From the NCBI GenBank assembly GCA_902810075.1, contig LR778135.1:2046001-2110000 (forward strand): a stretch of 64,000 nucleotides of DNA. The letters are read 5' to 3'. The translations under genes and the position numbers were made by a program. Each line of letters begins with the position of its first letter. Position 1 is the stretch's first letter. This DNA comes from Ruminococcaceae bacterium BL-6 (GTDB taxonomy: Bacteria; Bacillota; Clostridia; Oscillospirales; Acutalibacteraceae). This document shows, piece after piece, positions 8,594 through 17,877 of the stretch. Below the pieces are notes generated by a model that was not told the origin of the DNA, made no database searches, and saw only the letters and a list, made by a program, of their open reading frames with translations.

Positions 8594-10414
8594 TTATTTT
8601 TTGTGGCTCGCCTGTTTCATGCGCAGTTCCTTGCTGAGGATCCTCTTGCGCATCCGAATCGACTTCGGCGTGACCTCCACCAGCTCGTCGTCGTTGATGA
8701 ATTCCAGCGACTGCTCCAGGCTGAGCACCGTGGGGGGAGTCAGCTTCAGCGCTTCATCCGAGCCGCTCGCCCGGGTGTTGGTGGCGTGCTTTTTCTTACA
8801 GATGTTCACCGTGATGTCGTCGGATTTCGGGCTCTCGCCGACGATCATGCCCTCGTACACCTCGACGCCGGGGCCGATGAACAGCCGGCCGCGCTCCTGC
8901 GCGGCGAACAGGCCGTACCCCGTCGCCACGCCCGTCTCATGCGCGACCAGAGAGCCCTGGGGCCGCTGAACGATCTCGCCGCGGTATGGCTCGTAGGAAT
9001 CGAAAACGTGGTTCATGATGCCGTTTCCGTTGGTATCGGTCAAAAATTCCGCGCGGTAGCCCATCAGGCCGCGGGCCGGGATCTTGAATTCCATGTGGGT
9101 CACGCCGCTTTCCCTGGTGCCCATATTGACAAGCTCCGCCTTGCGCGAGCCGAGCTTTTCCATGACGGCGCCGACGTAGCTGTCGGGCACCTCGATCATC
9201 AGAAGCTCGATCGGCTCGCACTTTTTCCCCTTGATCTGCTTATAGATGACGGTGGGGCGGGAGACCTGGAATTCGTAGTTCTGGCGGCGCATCGTTTCGA
9301 TCAGGATCGAAAGATGCAGCTCGCCGCGCCCGGAAACCTTGAAGGTGTCGGCGGAATCCGTTTCCTCTACGCGCAGCGCGACATTGGTCTGCACCTCTTT
9401 GAACAGGCGGTCGCGCAGGTTGCGCGAGGTGACGTATTTGCCCTCGCGCCCGGCGAAGGGGCTGTTGTTGACCATGAACATCATGGAAACCGTCGGCTCG
9501 TCGATGTGGACGAACGGGAGCGGCTCCACGCAGTCCGGCGAGCAGGCGGTTTCGCCGATGTTCAGCTCCGCGATCCCGGAAACGGCGACGATATCGCCGA
9601 GCTTCGCTTCCTGCACCTCCACGCGCTTCAGGCCCTCGAACTGGTACAGCTTGGCGATCTTGGCGTTTTTGGTCTCGCCGTCCTTGCAGCAGAGAACCAC
9701 GTTTTCGCCGTCGTGGATTTCCCCGCGCTCCACGCGGCCGATGCCGATGCGCCCGACATAGTCGTCGTAATCCACGTTGGAGAACAGCACCTGGGTGGGG
9801 CCGTTCCTGTCGCCCTTCGGCGCGGGGATGTCTTTCAGGATCGCATCGAACAGCGGCTGCATGTCCTTACCCGGCACCGCGGGGTCCGTTGTTGCATAGC
9901 CGTCGCGGCCGGAAGCGTACACGACCGGGAAATCGAGCTGGTCCTCGTTTGCGCCCAGCTCGATGAACAGGTCGATCACCTCATCCACCACTTCCGCGGG
10001 GCGGGCGCCCGGGCGGTCGATTTTATTGATGACCACCAGGGGCTTTTTGCCGAGGCCGAGCGCTTTTTTCAGAACGAAGCGGGTCTGCGGCATGCAGCCT
10101 TCGAACGCATCCACCAGAAGCAGCACGCCGTCCACCATCATCAGGATGCGCTCCACCTCCCCGCCGAAATCGGCATGGCCGGGGGTGTCGATGATGTTGA
10201 TTTTTGTGCCCTTGTACCTGACGGCGGTATTTTTAGAAAGAATTGTGATCCCGCGCTCGCGCTCCAGATCGTTGGAATCCATCACGCGTTCTTCCACTTC
10301 CTCATTGGCCCGGAAAACACCGCTCTGCCGCAGAAGCTGGTCGACCAGGGTCGTTTTTCCGTGGTCTACGTGCGCAATGATCGCAATGTTTCTTACATCA
10401 TTTCTTGAGTCCAT
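8594..10414 (-). CDS. typA: Ribosome-associated GTPase TypA/BipA
   Basis: 606 residues, the normal family length. G1 is [11 protein letters not shown]3 is DTPGHADFG and G4 is [11 protein letters not shown]-like domains II, III and V follow, with a basic C-terminal domain. TypA binds the 70S ribosome and supports growth under cold and other stresses through 50S assembly. I take ATG 10414: a typical N-terminus begins there and AGAGG lies about 12 bases upstream. An open frame continues 58 codons upstream, but it only translates the 78-bp tandem repeat and is not real. Confidence 0.96.
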   Translation of the reverse strand: MDSRNDVRNIAIIAHVDHGKTTLVDQLLRQSGVFRANEEVEERVMDSNDLERERGITILSKNTAVRYKGTKINIIDTPGHADFGGEVERILMMVDGVLLLVDAFEGCMPQTRFVLKKALGLGKKPLVVINKIDRPGARPAEVVDEVIDLFIELGANEDQLDFPVVYASGRDGYATTDPAVPGKDMQPLFDAILKDIPAPKGDRNGPTQVLFSNVDYDDYVGRIGIGRVERGEIHDGENVVLCCKDGETKNAKIAKLYQFEGLKRVEVQEAKLGDIVAVSGIAELNIGETACSPDCVEPLPFVHIDEPTVSMMFMVNNSPFAGREGKYVTSRNLRDRLFKEVQTNVALRVEETDSADTFKVSGRGELHLSILIETMRRQNYEFQVSRPTVIYKQIKGKKCEPIELLMIEVPDSYVGAVMEKLGSRKAELVNMGTRESGVTHMEFKIPARGLMGYRAEFLTDTNGNGIMNHVFDSYEPYRGEIVQRPQGSLVAHETGVATGYGLFAAQERGRLFIGPGVEVYEGMIVGESPKSDDITVNICKKKHATNTRASGSDEALKLTPPTVLSLEQSLEFINDDELVEVTPKSIRMRKRILSKELRMKQASHKK

Positions 10415-10464
10415 CCAATTACTTACCTCTTTTAAAAATTTCACATGAAAAATTTCATACCAAA

Positions 10465-10633
10465 CTATTATACCACAGGCGCAAAGCGCCGTTGTGGTAT
10501 ATTCTATCAATTGGCGAAGCTGGTATAATAGCCGCCCCGCGGCTATTATACCACAGGCGCAAAGCGCCGTTGTGGTATATTCTATCAATTGGCGAAGCCG
10601 GTATAATAGCCGCTCTGCGGTTATTATACCACA
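10465..10633. repeat. 78-bp tandem repeat, 2.2 copies, made of two hairpins
   Basis: Two full units (10465-10542 and 10543-10620) and a 13-bp third start. The units differ at three positions. Each holds two palindromes: one with arms ATACCACA and GGCGC around AAA, and one with arms GGTATAATAGCCGC around three bases, whose right arm runs into the next unit. It lies about 50 bp upstream of typA. No coding sense is seen. The AT-rich arms include TATAAT-like strings, so promoter activity is possible. Confidence 0.85.
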
Positions 10634-10698
10634 TTTTGAGGGGAACGAACACCGTGCATTTGCAGCAAACTGACGTTGAAATCCCTGAAAATTTCAGC

Positions 10699-10729
10699 AA
10701 AAAAGCGCCGGTGAACAACCGACGCTTTT
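10699..10729 (-). terminator. Terminator of tRNA-Gly
   Basis: On the minus strand a 12-bp stem (AAAAGCGTCGGT with ACCGGCGCTTTT, one G-T pair) and a T6 run follow the tRNA directly. Confidence 0.8.
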
Positions 10730-10734
10730 CCCTT

Positions 10735-10810
10735 TGGAGCGGACGACGAGGCTCGAACTCGCTACCTCCACCTTGGCAAGGTGGCGCTCTACCGGATGAG
10801 CTACATCCGC
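10735..10810 (-). tRNA. tRNA-Gly (anticodon GCC)
   Basis: 76 nt including an encoded CCA end. The acceptor stem GCGGATG pairs with CGTCCGC (one G-T), the T-arm has GTTCGAGCC, and the anticodon loop is TTGCCAA between CCACC and GGTGG arms, giving GCC. It has its own promoter and terminator. Confidence 0.96.
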
Positions 10811-10828
10811 ACCGAAACCGCGAGTGTT

Positions 10829-10858
10829 ATTATACGACACAATTCTTGCGGTTGTCAA
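10829..10858 (-). promoter_or_regulatory. Promoter of tRNA-Gly
   Basis: TTGACA (10853-10858) and TATAAT (10829-10834) on the minus strand with an 18-bp spacer; the start would fall about 10 bases before the tRNA 5' end. Confidence 0.85.
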
Positions 10859-10914
10859 GCGGTTTTTATAAATTTTCCGATTTTCCGCGCGGACGCTTCT
10901 CTTTCCCTTCTTCT

Positions 10915-10952
10915 ATTCCCTATTAAAGCATTTCATGCTATAATTAGGGAAT
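10915..10952 (+). promoter_or_regulatory. Palindrome covering the promoter of the dnaD-like gene
   Basis: ATTCCCTA and TAGGGAAT bracket an inner AGCAT-TTC-ATGCT, so the whole 38 bp is a near-perfect inverted repeat. A TATAAT (10939-10944) lies inside the right arm. This is where a repressor operator would sit. The start codon is about 90 bp downstream. Confidence 0.5.
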
Positions 10953-11041
10953 AAATCTTCCGGCCGCCTTTCGCATCCGCTTTCCTTTGCGGCGAAAAGG
11001 GCGGCCGGGCACGCAATCCTGATCTGTGTGAGGAGTTAAAA

Positions 11042-12049
11042 ATGGGTTTTTCAATTAATCTCGGCGCCTGGAACTCGGTTTTCGCCGTACCGTGCGCCCT
11101 TGTGGATTCACATATCAAAATGGCCGGGTCCGTCCAGCTGAAGGTGCTGCTGTGGGCGCTGCGCCACGCGGGCGAGGAGTTCACCCCGCAGGACATCTCC
11201 GCGGCGCTCGGGACGAACGCCGCGGACGTCAGGGACGCCATGCAGTACTGGGTCGAGGCCGGCCTGGTGGCGGAAAGCGGGCCGCAGGAGCTTTCGCCCT
11301 CCGGGCAGAAGCGAGAGGCTTCCCCCGCCCCGGCTCCGGCCCCCGTTCCGGAAAAGGCGGAGCCCCTGCCGGAGCCGCCGCGCCGCCTGCCGAAGCCGGA
11401 CGGCCTTTTTGTCGCGGAACGGGTGGAACAGTCCGAAGAGATCCGCTTTCTGATGCAGGAGGCCCAGCAGCTTCTGGGCCGCCCCCTCTCCCCGGGCCTC
11501 TCCTCCGCCCTGCTGTTCATCCACGACGATTACGGCATGCCCGCGGATGTCATCCTGATGATGCTGCAGTACGTCAAGAGCCGCGGGAAGGACAACACCA
11601 GCTACATAGAGGCCGTCGCCCGGGACTGGGCGGGGGACGGCGTGACAACGCACGAGCTGGCGGAAGAGAAGCTGCGCCTGCTCGACGAGATCGGGAAGGC
11701 GTGGGGCGTCGTGGAAAAGGAAACCGGGATCAGCCCCCGCTCGCCGAGCGCGCGGGAAGAGCAGTACGCCGACCGCTGGATCCTGAACTGGAAATTCTCC
11801 CCGCAGATGGTGCGGGAGGCCTACGAGCGGTGCGTCGACGCGACTGGGAAGCTGAGCCTGAGCTATATGAACCGGATCCTGGAGCGCTGGCACAAGGAGG
11901 GCGTTTCCACCACGCGGCAGGCCGCCGAGGAACAAAGCGAAAAAGCCGCGCGCAAAAGCCGGAAGGACAAACCGCAGGAAACCACTTACGATATCGACGA
12001 ATACGAACGCATGAGCGTGCAGGCGCCGGACACGTTCGGAAAGGAATGA
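11042..12049 (+). CDS. DnaD-domain replication-restart protein
   Basis: 335 residues. The N-terminal part (1-85) is winged-helix-like. A proline- and alanine-rich linker (about 95-125) follows, then two DnaB_2/DnaD-type helical modules (about 135-215 and 235-300). The YxxxI-type motif typical of DnaD C-terminal modules is present around DNTSYIEAVARDW. Such proteins bind DNA and help load the helicase at oriC or stalled forks. The next gene, 7 bases on, is the DnaC/DnaI-like ATPase, so this is a primosome pair. The SD is GTGAGGAG before ATG 11042. Confidence 0.9.
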   Translation: MGFSINLGAWNSVFAVPCALVDSHIKMAGSVQLKVLLWALRHAGEEFTPQDISAALGTNAADVRDAMQYWVEAGLVAESGPQELSPSGQKREASPAPAPAPVPEKAEPLPEPPRRLPKPDGLFVAERVEQSEEIRFLMQEAQQLLGRPLSPGLSSALLFIHDDYGMPADVILMMLQYVKSRGKDNTSYIEAVARDWAGDGVTTHELAEEKLRLLDEIGKAWGVVEKETGISPRSPSAREEQYADRWILNWKFSPQMVREAYERCVDATGKLSLSYMNRILERWHKEGVSTTRQAAEEQSEKAARKSRKDKPQETTYDIDEYERMSVQAPDTFGKE

Positions 12050-12056
12050 GCAGACG

Positions 12057-13055
12057 ATGGCTTATGGCAGGGATATTTTCAGAATCGCCTCCGGCATCCT
12101 GAACGACCGCCGCACGCGGGAGAACGAGGCGGCGGAGGAACGCAGGCGCGCCTTTTACGCCGCTTACCCGCGCGCGCAGGAGATCGAGCGGAGCCTTTCC
12201 TCCACGGCGGTCGCGGCGGCGAAGGCCGTCTTGGGCGGGGGCAACGCAAAGCGGGAGCTGACCCGTCTGAAAGAAAAGAATCTTTCGCTTCAGCGGGAGC
12301 TTTCCGCGCTTCTGAACGGCGCGGGGCTTCCCCCCGACTATCTTCAGCCGCACTACCAGTGCCCCCGGTGCGGCGACACCGGCTATGTGGACGGGAAAAT
12401 GTGCTCCTGCCTTCGGGACCTTCTGCGCAAGACAGCCTACAAAAAGCTGAACGAGATGACGCCGCTCTCGCTTTCCTCGTTTTCGACCTTCTCACTGGAT
12501 TACTACCCCGAAGAGCCGCAGAAGGAAGGAGAGATCCCGCCCAGAAAGCAGATGGAAAACGTGCTGCGCTACTGCCGCTCCTACGCGCGGGAGTTTTCCC
12601 CCGGCGCGCCCAGCCTGATCCTTCAGGGCGGCACGGGCCTGGGCAAGACCCACCTGTCGCTGGCCATCGCGAACGAGGCCGTGAAAAAGGATTTCGGCGT
12701 CATCTACGTCTCCGCGCAGAACATGGCCACCAGCCTGGAACGGGAGCGCTTCGGCCGGGATGAAGGGCCGGGGGACACCAACGCCCTGCTGCTGGACAGC
12801 GACCTGCTGATCCTGGATGACCTCGGAACGGAATTCGCGACGTCCTTTGTGGATGCCGCCGTCTACAACATCGTCAACACGCGCCTGATGACCGGGCGGC
12901 CGACCATCATCAGCACGAACCTTTCGCTGTACGAGCTGCAGAAGCGTTACTCCGAGCGCTTTGTCTCCCGGATCATCGGCAGCTATGTCCGCCTGACCTT
13001 TTTCGGCAGGGACATCCGCCAGCAGAAGCGCATGAAGCATCAGCGCCCCGGATAA
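12057..13055 (+). CDS. DnaC/DnaI-like helicase-loader ATPase
   Basis: 332 residues. An N-terminal helical region (1-95) precedes a zinc motif CPRCGDTG...CSC (about 102-118), as in DnaI. The AAA+ core follows with Walker A GGTGLGKTH, Walker B LLILDDLG and a sensor region TIISTNLS, then an arginine-finger area near SERFVSRI. It would load the replicative helicase DnaB/DnaC onto single-stranded DNA in an ATP-controlled way. It is co-transcribed with the DnaD-type gene and ends at a strong terminator. Confidence 0.92.
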   Translation: MAYGRDIFRIASGILNDRRTRENEAAEERRRAFYAAYPRAQEIERSLSSTAVAAAKAVLGGGNAKRELTRLKEKNLSLQRELSALLNGAGLPPDYLQPHYQCPRCGDTGYVDGKMCSCLRDLLRKTAYKKLNEMTPLSLSSFSTFSLDYYPEEPQKEGEIPPRKQMENVLRYCRSYAREFSPGAPSLILQGGTGLGKTHLSLAIANEAVKKDFGVIYVSAQNMATSLERERFGRDEGPGDTNALLLDSDLLILDDLGTEFATSFVDAAVYNIVNTRLMTGRPTIISTNLSLYELQKRYSERFVSRIIGSYVRLTFFGRDIRQQKRMKHQRPG

Positions 13056-13063
13056 AGGCGCAT

Positions 13064-13116
13064 AGAGAAGGCCCGGAAAAAACGCCAGAAGCGTTTTTTC
13101 CGGGCCTTCTCTTTTT
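13064..13116. terminator. Strong terminator between dnaI-like and glycosyltransferase genes
   Basis: A 22-bp perfect stem (AGAGAAGGCCCGG... arm) with a 5-base loop, followed by TTTTT on the plus strand. An inner A/T-run lets it also work for the converging glycosyltransferase gene. Confidence 0.9.
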
Positions 13117-13129
13117 CAAAATGGAACAA

Positions 13130-14224
13130 TTACCGCCCTCTTTGGCACAGGGCGACGGCCTTCCGGTAAACTTCCTCCATCTGCTCCACGTTTTTCTGAA
13201 AATCGTAGAGCCGCAGCACGCGCTCGCGCCCGGCCCGGCCCATTTTCTCACGCAGGGCCGGGTCCCTTGCCAGCAGCTTCAGCTTCTCCGCGACTGCGGA
13301 AGCGTCTTTGCGCGGCACCACGTAGCCGGTGACGCCGTCCTCCACCGTTTCGGTAAAGCCGTCCACGTCGCTCGCAATCACCGGCACGCCGCATGCCATC
13401 GCCTCCACGGCGGAAACGCCGAAGCTCTCCGAATCGAGGATGCTCGGCAGGCAGAACACGTCAATGCCGTTGATGATCTCCGGCACCTGGGTGTTCGGCA
13501 CCGCGCCGCACAGGGATGCGCAGCCGGAAAGGCCCAGTGAGTCGATCAGGCCCTGAAGCTCGTCCCGTTTGCTTCCCTTTCCGTAAATGACGAGCGAACG
13601 GGGGCCGAGATCCGGCATTTCCCGGGAAAACTGCGCAAACGCGCGGATGAGATACTCCATGCCGTACTTGTCCTCGAGCGCCTTGACCGTTCCGACGCAG
13701 AACTCGCCGTGCTCCTGCGGGTGCGGGGCAAACAGGGAGCAGTCCACGCCGAACGGCGTGACGGCGATCTCTTTTGCATAACGGAAAACGCGCCTGACCT
13801 GTTCCGCCATCACCTGACTGGTGGAAGCGAGCACGTCGGCCGCCTGAATATTCTGGGCGACCAACATCTTGTGGAACGGGCTTTTTCCCGGGAAATCGTA
13901 CACGTCGCTTCCCCAGACGGAAAGCACCAGCGGATGGGCCCGCGAAAGGCGCGCCAGGGTGCCGTATCCGCTGGCGTAATGCGCGTTGACGACATCCGGG
14001 GCAAACAGCTTGAGGTCCCGGCGAAGCTCGCCGGCGTTCAGAAAATAGCCGGAGAACCCGCCCCTGCCCAGATAGACGATCTCCACGCCGGGGTCGATGT
14101 TTCCAAGCCTGTTCTCGTGGCTCGGCAGGGAATACAGCCGCACGGTGTGGCCTTTCCGGCAGAGCGCGTTGACCCATTTCACCGTGTGGCTCGACTGCGC
14201 GGCCGAAATAAACGCGATTTTCAT
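13130..14224 (-). CDS. Glycosyltransferase family 4
   Basis: 364 residues with a GT-B fold. The N-terminus MKIAFISAA leads the acceptor domain. The nucleotide-sugar domain has VIYGKGSK and the GT4 motif ESFGVSAVEAMACGVPVIAS with its conserved Glu residues. It would transfer a hexose from an NDP-sugar to a lipid-linked glycan at the inner membrane face. ATG 14224 overlaps the previous stop codon by four bases (ATGA), so it is coupled to the upstream transferase. It is the last gene of the polysaccharide block. Confidence 0.92.
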   Translation of the reverse strand: MKIAFISAAQSSHTVKWVNALCRKGHTVRLYSLPSHENRLGNIDPGVEIVYLGRGGFSGYFLNAGELRRDLKLFAPDVVNAHYASGYGTLARLSRAHPLVLSVWGSDVYDFPGKSPFHKMLVAQNIQAADVLASTSQVMAEQVRRVFRYAKEIAVTPFGVDCSLFAPHPQEHGEFCVGTVKALEDKYGMEYLIRAFAQFSREMPDLGPRSLVIYGKGSKRDELQGLIDSLGLSGCASLCGAVPNTQVPEIINGIDVFCLPSILDSESFGVSAVEAMACGVPVIASDVDGFTETVEDGVTGYVVPRKDASAVAEKLKLLARDPALREKMGRAGRERVLRLYDFQKNVEQMEEVYRKAVALCQRGR

Positions 14225-15303
14225 TCGGTTTCCCCCTTTTTCCGTCCGCCCAGATCCGACACGACCTTTTGGGCGCGGTCCGTCCAGAGGTTTCCCCGGA
14301 CCGCGCGCGCCGCGTTTTCCGCGCACTCTTTGTAAAGCGCCGGGTCGGTGAGCAGCGTTCTGACCTTTTCCGCGAAATCGCCGGCGTCGTTGCGGCAGAC
14401 GAGCCCGGCGCCGATCCCGCGGACGAATTTTTCCGTTTCCGTGCAGTTGACCGCCACGACCGGCAGGCCGTATTCGAGATATTCCATCAGCTTGACGGAA
14501 AAGGCGAAATCGTTGTAGGCGTTCTTTTCGATCGGGTAAAGCGCGAGGTCCGCCTCCTGATAAAGCGGCGCGAGCTGGCCGCGGCCGCTCGCGTGCACGA
14601 CACGGAGCCACGGCTTTTTCCGGCAGCTTTCCCCGATATAGGCGGCCTCCGCCTTCCGGCACACCAGCGTCAGCGGAAATTCCGCGCCGTCCCCGTTCAG
14701 GCGGCCGAACGCGCCGAGCAGCGTGTCCGTCCCGTACCGCCTGGAAACGCCGCCCACGTAGATGCTCCGGCGGCCCCGCGGCCCATCCGTCTTGCTGCCG
14801 TAGCTGCCGGTGCAGGCGGGCGGCAGGACCGAGGTGTTCGGAAACGAAAAATATTTCCCCATGCTCTCGGTCGGAAAGTAAATCAAATCCACATTCTTTT
14901 TCAGGAAACGGACATCCCGCTCCGACATCCAGCGGATGACATGCTGTTTCAGCGTTTTCCTGCCGCGGATAAAAATATCGTCGAACCGGTAGGCGGCATC
15001 GCGGTAGAAATAGCCCGTGGGGATCCCCATGCGGTGGATCTTCCGCAGCAGCTCCCGGTCGCAGCGGTGAAAAATCGGGCCGGACGGGCTTTCCGCATAG
15101 CAGAAGTCCGGCCGGTTGCCGTCGAGCCACAGGCTGATCTCCTTTACCGCGGCGCGGCGGTCCCGCGCGCGGTTCTGCTGGGTCTGGAGCAGCTTCACCT
15201 CGTGCCCGAGCGCGCGGAACGCCTCGTACATCATCTGGGGCCGCACCGAGGAGCCCGATTTGAATTCCCCGAAATCGATATAGGTCAGATAAAGGATCCT
15301 CAT
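14221..15303 (-). CDS. Glycosyltransferase (GT4-like)
   Basis: 360 residues, starting at MRILYLTYIDFGE. An N-terminal GT-B domain holds a GSSVRPQMMYEAF stretch. The C-terminal half carries the EYGLPVVAVN loop and an upstream SVKLMEYLEYG segment, the GT4 sugar-nucleotide site. The start ATG 15303 overlaps the stop codon of the polymerase gene by four bases; the longer open frame lies inside that gene and is unlikely. Donor and acceptor sugars are not predictable. It acts with the neighbouring transferase to assemble the repeat unit. Confidence 0.88.
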   Translation of the reverse strand: MRILYLTYIDFGEFKSGSSVRPQMMYEAFRALGHEVKLLQTQQNRARDRRAAVKEISLWLDGNRPDFCYAESPSGPIFHRCDRELLRKIHRMGIPTGYFYRDAAYRFDDIFIRGRKTLKQHVIRWMSERDVRFLKKNVDLIYFPTESMGKYFSFPNTSVLPPACTGSYGSKTDGPRGRRSIYVGGVSRRYGTDTLLGAFGRLNGDGAEFPLTLVCRKAEAAYIGESCRKKPWLRVVHASGRGQLAPLYQEADLALYPIEKNAYNDFAFSVKLMEYLEYGLPVVAVNCTETEKFVRGIGAGLVCRNDAGDFAEKVRTLLTDPALYKECAENAARAVRGNLWTDRAQKVVSDLGGRKKGETE

Positions 15304-16700
15304 GACCCGCCCGCCGCCTTCCGCCCGAGCTTTTCCAGCCGTTTCAGCGACGGGATGCGCCGGGTCAGCCACTTCCAGACAGAAGGGGCGAAATGGCCGA
15401 ACACGATCATAAAGATCAGCAGGTATGTCTGAAAATTGTAGATGAAATCGGTGAATCCGCCCTGGGTGGCCAGCGCGAGCTTGCTGGTCAGCATGGCGCC
15501 GATGGCGATATTGTACGGGTTCTTTTTGAGGCGGGTGAACCCCCAGAACAGAAAGCCGAACAGGACCCCCATGTAAACGATGGAAAGGATCATGCCCACA
15601 AACCCGAAATTCGCGTACGCTTCCCCGAGGAAGAAGGTGTTCATGACGCCGCCGGTGCCGTCATACACCTTTTCCGAGCCGTAAAAATCCATCACCAGCT
15701 TGGCGGAGCGCACATAACCGCCATGAATCCCGAACAGCCTGAGCGCCGTCGGCGAAAGGCTGCGCCCGCCCAGGAACGGGAAGACCGCCGGGAACAGGTC
15801 GAAATGCATGGTGAGCGTGCCCACCTGGGTGAACAGCGTCCTGCCGATCGGCCCATTGTAAAAATTGCTGTCCCCCGACGAGAAATTATATCCCATACGG
15901 ACATAGAGGAACACGATGGCCCCGGCCATCAGGACGGCGAACAGGACCACAGCCCTCCGCGGAATCCCGCCGCGCACATACATGACGATGAGCAGCAGCA
16001 CGAACAGGTAGAAAAGCACCGGGGATTTTTCAAAGTTCACGGTCGCAGAAACGATGGAGGAGCCGATCAGCACCGCGGTGAGCGCCCACCACCAGAACCG
16101 CTTCATCACCATGGCATAGGCGAACGCCATATACGACAGAAGCGGGATGAACATCCCGATCACGATGTTCCTGATATAGCTGTTGAAGATCACGATGCGG
16201 GAAATGCGCTGGCGTTCGGTGCCGAAATCGAATCCGGCCGAAGGCCGCAGCAGGCGGATGAGCGGGAAGTACCCGATTTTGATGATATACACCAGCAGGC
16301 AAAGGCAGCAGATGAAGCCGATGCCGGAAATCAGGAAAAAAGCCGTGCGCTCGTGCCGGGAGGAAACGGGCTTTTCCAGATACGCTTCGTAGCTCTGCCG
16401 AATATTGATGCGGCATACGGCGTAAAACAGAATGATGGTCAGCGGGAGCAGGATCGCGGTGAGCAGGACGCTGTAATACATCAGGTCGAAGCTCTGGTCG
16501 AAAATCATATATTTCATCGTGTAGTGCTTATGGTCGCCCAGGTAAACGAGCGAGGCGCCGATGTAGGTCTGCAGCAGGAACAGGTACATGGTGTAGGAAA
16601 TCAGGTTGATTTTCCCGATGTTGAGCGTACCCGCCGCTTTTTTGAACAGGATCAGCGACAAAATAAGGCCGGCCACAACGACCATTTCTTTTATCATCAT
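15300..16700 (-). CDS. Oligosaccharide repeat-unit polymerase (Wzy-like)
   Basis: 466 residues, almost wholly hydrophobic, with about 11-12 predicted membrane segments and one larger outside loop (about residues 265-360) containing RTLFTQVGTLTMHFD and GGVMNTFFLGEAYANFG. Wzy proteins diverge greatly, so the call rests on topology, the EAYANFG-type segment and its place between a flippase and glycosyltransferases. It would join lipid-linked repeat units on the outer face of the membrane. It starts 3 bases after the LRR gene. Confidence 0.8.
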   Translation of the reverse strand: MMIKEMVVVAGLILSLILFKKAAGTLNIGKINLISYTMYLFLLQTYIGASLVYLGDHKHYTMKYMIFDQSFDLMYYSVLLTAILLPLTIILFYAVCRINIRQSYEAYLEKPVSSRHERTAFFLISGIGFICCLCLLVYIIKIGYFPLIRLLRPSAGFDFGTERQRISRIVIFNSYIRNIVIGMFIPLLSYMAFAYAMVMKRFWWWALTAVLIGSSIVSATVNFEKSPVLFYLFVLLLIVMYVRGGIPRRAVVLFAVLMAGAIVFLYVRMGYNFSSGDSNFYNGPIGRTLFTQVGTLTMHFDLFPAVFPFLGGRSLSPTALRLFGIHGGYVRSAKLVMDFYGSEKVYDGTGGVMNTFFLGEAYANFGFVGMILSIVYMGVLFGFLFWGFTRLKKNPYNIAIGAMLTSKLALATQGGFTDFIYNFQTYLLIFMIVFGHFAPSVWKWLTRRIPSLKRLEKLGRKAAGGS

Positions 16701-16703
16701 CGT

Positions 16704-17858
16704 CTAGCCTTTCTCCGGAAATCCATATTTGCTGCCGAGAATATATTTTTTGGTCAGAAGGTCTCCGTTTCTGAAATGCCCTTTCATGAAATCGAGCTTG
16801 CTGCGGTCGAACGGAGCGTCGACATAAATGGCGTTGAATTCCGGCAGAGCTTTCAGCACCGAGACATCCTCGATTTTGGTGTACTGCATCTTCAGGCATT
16901 CGAGCGAGGTATTCTTCCGGAGCGGCTCGAGGGAAGAAATGTTGTTCAGGCTGATGGAAAGCTCGATCATCCACGGGTATCTGGCAGCAAAAGAGACATC
17001 GGTCAGGCAGTTGGATGCGACGCTCAGCTTTTCCAGCGCGGGAAGGCCGCCCAGGTCGGTGATCTTCGTCAGGGCGTTGCCCTCGAGCGAATATTCGTAA
17101 AGGCTGTCCATCCCGGAAAGAGGGCTGGCCGTCGTCAGCTTGTTGGATGTGAGGTTCAGGATATTGAGCTGTTTCATGCCGGAAAAGACGCTGTTGTCCC
17201 GGATGCGGTTCCGGGAAAGGTTCAGCGTTTTCAGATTGGCAAGCTTCGCGATATCCGGGGTGACGTCCGTGATGGAATTGTTCGACAGGTCCAGCTCGAT
17301 CAGGTTTTTCAGGGAATAGATCGGGGTCATGTCCGTAATATAATTCCCGGAAACCGTCAGTTCCTGAAGCGTCTGGATCTTTGCGAGCGGCCTGACATCC
17401 GAAATCGTGTTGTTCGACAGGTCCAGCACCCTCAGGCGCTCCATGCCGGAGAGCGCGCTGACATCCGTGATTTTGGCGGATGAGATGGTGAGCTGGGAAA
17501 GGCCGGTAAAGTATTTCAGGTCTTCGATGTCCTCCACCGGCACATTCTGCAGCGTCATGACGCTGATGGTTTCAACATCGGTGTTAAAAATATCGCCGGA
17601 GGGCTTTTCCAGCAGCTTGCGCACCTCGCGCTCCAGATTTTTGTCGTGAAATTCGATTTTGAAGGCGTCGCCGTCCTGGACGGCCCCTTCCATCAGTACG
17701 TTCCTGACATCGTGAAAAATTCCGACTCCCAAAAAGAAAAGGGCGACGATCAGAAGAAGCAGCGTGTACGAAAACGCCCTGTTCGATTTCAGGTATTCCA
17801 CAGCCTTTCCGAACCGCTCCGGCAGCCTGTGTTTTTTCTGATTTGTTTCGATTGACAT
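16704..17858 (-). CDS. Membrane-anchored leucine-rich-repeat protein in the polysaccharide operon
   Basis: 384 residues: a short basic cytoplasmic tail, one membrane segment (about 30-50), a spacer, then about ten internalin-type 22-residue LRRs from residue 100 to the end, with repeated LDLSNN(T/S)ISDV cores. The LRR part should lie outside the cell. ATG 17858 is chosen because AAAGGA precedes it; an earlier ATG lies inside the flippase gene without an SD. LRR domains bind protein or glycan; here a scaffold or sensor for polysaccharide assembly is a guess from position. Such a gene between flippase and polymerase is unusual. Confidence 0.85.
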   Translation of the reverse strand: MSIETNQKKHRLPERFGKAVEYLKSNRAFSYTLLLLIVALFFLGVGIFHDVRNVLMEGAVQDGDAFKIEFHDKNLEREVRKLLEKPSGDIFNTDVETISVMTLQNVPVEDIEDLKYFTGLSQLTISSAKITDVSALSGMERLRVLDLSNNTISDVRPLAKIQTLQELTVSGNYITDMTPIYSLKNLIELDLSNNSITDVTPDIAKLANLKTLNLSRNRIRDNSVFSGMKQLNILNLTSNKLTTASPLSGMDSLYEYSLEGNALTKITDLGGLPALEKLSVASNCLTDVSFAARYPWMIELSISLNNISSLEPLRKNTSLECLKMQYTKIEDVSVLKALPEFNAIYVDAPFDRSKLDFMKGHFRNGDLLTKKYILGSKYGFPEKG

Positions 17859-17877
17859 GGCTTTATCCTTTCCATTT

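Noticed and set aside
10465..10633. CRISPR array
   Set aside because: Repeats are 78 bp in tandem without spacers; no cas genes are in the window.
13130..15130. One 666-codon frame covering both glycosyltransferases
   Set aside because: Only the part from 14224 shows a glycosyltransferase; upstream it is the wrong frame of the neighbouring gene.
15393..17483. Long plus-strand frame opposite the polymerase and LRR genes
   Set aside because: It is an antisense shadow in GC-rich sequence: low-complexity His/Arg/Glu/Gln composition, no SD and no domain.
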